From: Actinomycetota bacterium
GTDB taxonomy: Bacteria > Actinomycetota > Humimicrobiia > Humimicrobiales > Humimicrobiaceae
Length of the DNA stretch: 5,905 nucleotides
Assembly: GCA_016927635.1 (NCBI GenBank)
Contig: JAFGMJ010000195.1
Span: forward strand, 1-5,905
Reading direction: 5' to 3'
Below the pieces are notes generated by a model. It saw only the letters and a program-made list of their open reading frames with translations. It had not been told where the DNA came from and ran no database searches. Each line of letters starts with the position of its first letter. Position 1 is the first letter of the stretch. Shown here piece by piece: positions 5,570 to 5,905 of this stretch. The position numbers and the translations under genes are program-made.

Positions 5570-5905
5570 TCAGATAAACTTATATATTATCAGGGCAGCA
5601 ACATATAAAACTGCAGAAATTGCTATTACAACAAGAAAGCCCAGGTGAATCGATATCATAACAGCAGCTATTGAAGCAATAACCGATGAACACCCGTTGA
5701 TTGCCCATAGCCATGGTATTATCTGGTCTCTTTTTATTTTTGCCTTTTCTATTCCTGCGGGAAAAGGTATTCCCATAAAAAACCCTGCCGGCATTATTAT
5801 TAATATTGTAAATAAAAATCTCTGCCATAAAGGCCTTATTATTAAAAAATCCTGTATTTCCCTGCAGAAAAATATAAACATAAAAACATATAAGACAATT
5901 ACAGC
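5570..5905 (-). CDS. Polytopic membrane protein, C-terminal end; spermidine-synthase-like membrane family (partial)
   Basis: The frame is open to the window edge, with eight hydrophobic residues (AVIVLYVF) before the Met at 5881, so that Met is internal and the 5' part lies beyond the window. The 111 visible residues are mainly membrane segments: one at the very start, FLFTILIIMPAGFFMG (about 30-45), then about 71-86 and 89-110. FMGIPFPAGIEKA (43-55) followed by IIPWLWAINGCSSVIASI (62-79) and a final GFLVVIAISAVLYVAALI resembles membrane portions of large spermidine-synthase-like proteins, in which membrane segments accompany an aminopropyltransferase-like fold. That catalytic domain is not in the window, so neither polyamine synthesis nor any activity can be claimed; a different transporter-like membrane protein is possible. 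It is convergent with the isoaspartate methyltransferase gene, with only 5 bases between stop codons, and no separate terminator is seen there. Confidence 0.6.
   Translation of the reverse strand, partial: AVIVLYVFMFIFFCREIQDFLIIRPLWQRFLFTILIIMPAGFFMGIPFPAGIEKAKIKRDQIIPWLWAINGCSSVIASIAAVMISIHLGFLVVIAISAVLYVAALIIYKFI

Noticed and set aside
5580..5828. An 82-codon - strand frame within the partial membrane protein gene
   Set aside because: It is rich in Asn and Cys with no domain, and the overlapping frame shows clear membrane segments and family-like motifs.

Overview
The window is AT-rich bacterial DNA that uses the standard code, with TAA and TGA both ending genes. ATA, AGA and AGG codons are common. 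I cannot name the organism. A predicted lipoprotein and good Shine-Dalgarno sites on two genes point to a bacterium, and nothing here fixes the phylum. There are no rRNA, tRNA, CRISPR, phage, transposon or integrase signals, and no stretch over 300 bases lacks a gene.

Left block (1-2984, + strand): three tightly spaced genes that look like one operon. They are an NTF2/SnoaL-like protein cut by the window start, a retinol-dehydrogenase-like short-chain dehydrogenase (SDR), and a phytoene-desaturase/retinol-saturase-like FAD oxidoreductase. Together they suggest a redox pathway acting on a hydrophobic substrate such as an isoprenoid or other lipid. A hairpin followed by a T-rich tract (3001-3026) ends the block.

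Middle block (3044-4566, - strand): a cation diffusion facilitator of the SLC30A9 (ZnT9) type, followed 86 bases later by a small membrane methyltransferase of the isoprenylcysteine/phospholipid methyltransferase superfamily. The block is convergent with the left operon. Neither gene has a clear Shine-Dalgarno site.

Divergent control region (4567-4721): about 155 bases between the transporter and the next gene. It holds an extended -10 promoter on the - strand, one or two candidate promoters on the + strand, and an imperfect 19-base direct repeat.

Right block: at 4722-5564 (+) is a complete protein-L-isoaspartate O-methyltransferase with an N-terminal signal sequence, a lipobox-like Cys and a hydrophilic linker, so it is probably displayed outside the cytoplasm. 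Five bases after it, on the - strand, is the C-terminal end of a polytopic membrane protein resembling the membrane domains of spermidine-synthase-like proteins. The rest of that gene lies beyond the window.

The most interesting points are the exported repair methyltransferase, the three-gene redox operon, and the altered fifth membrane segment of the cation transporter. I see no certain new defence or mobile system.
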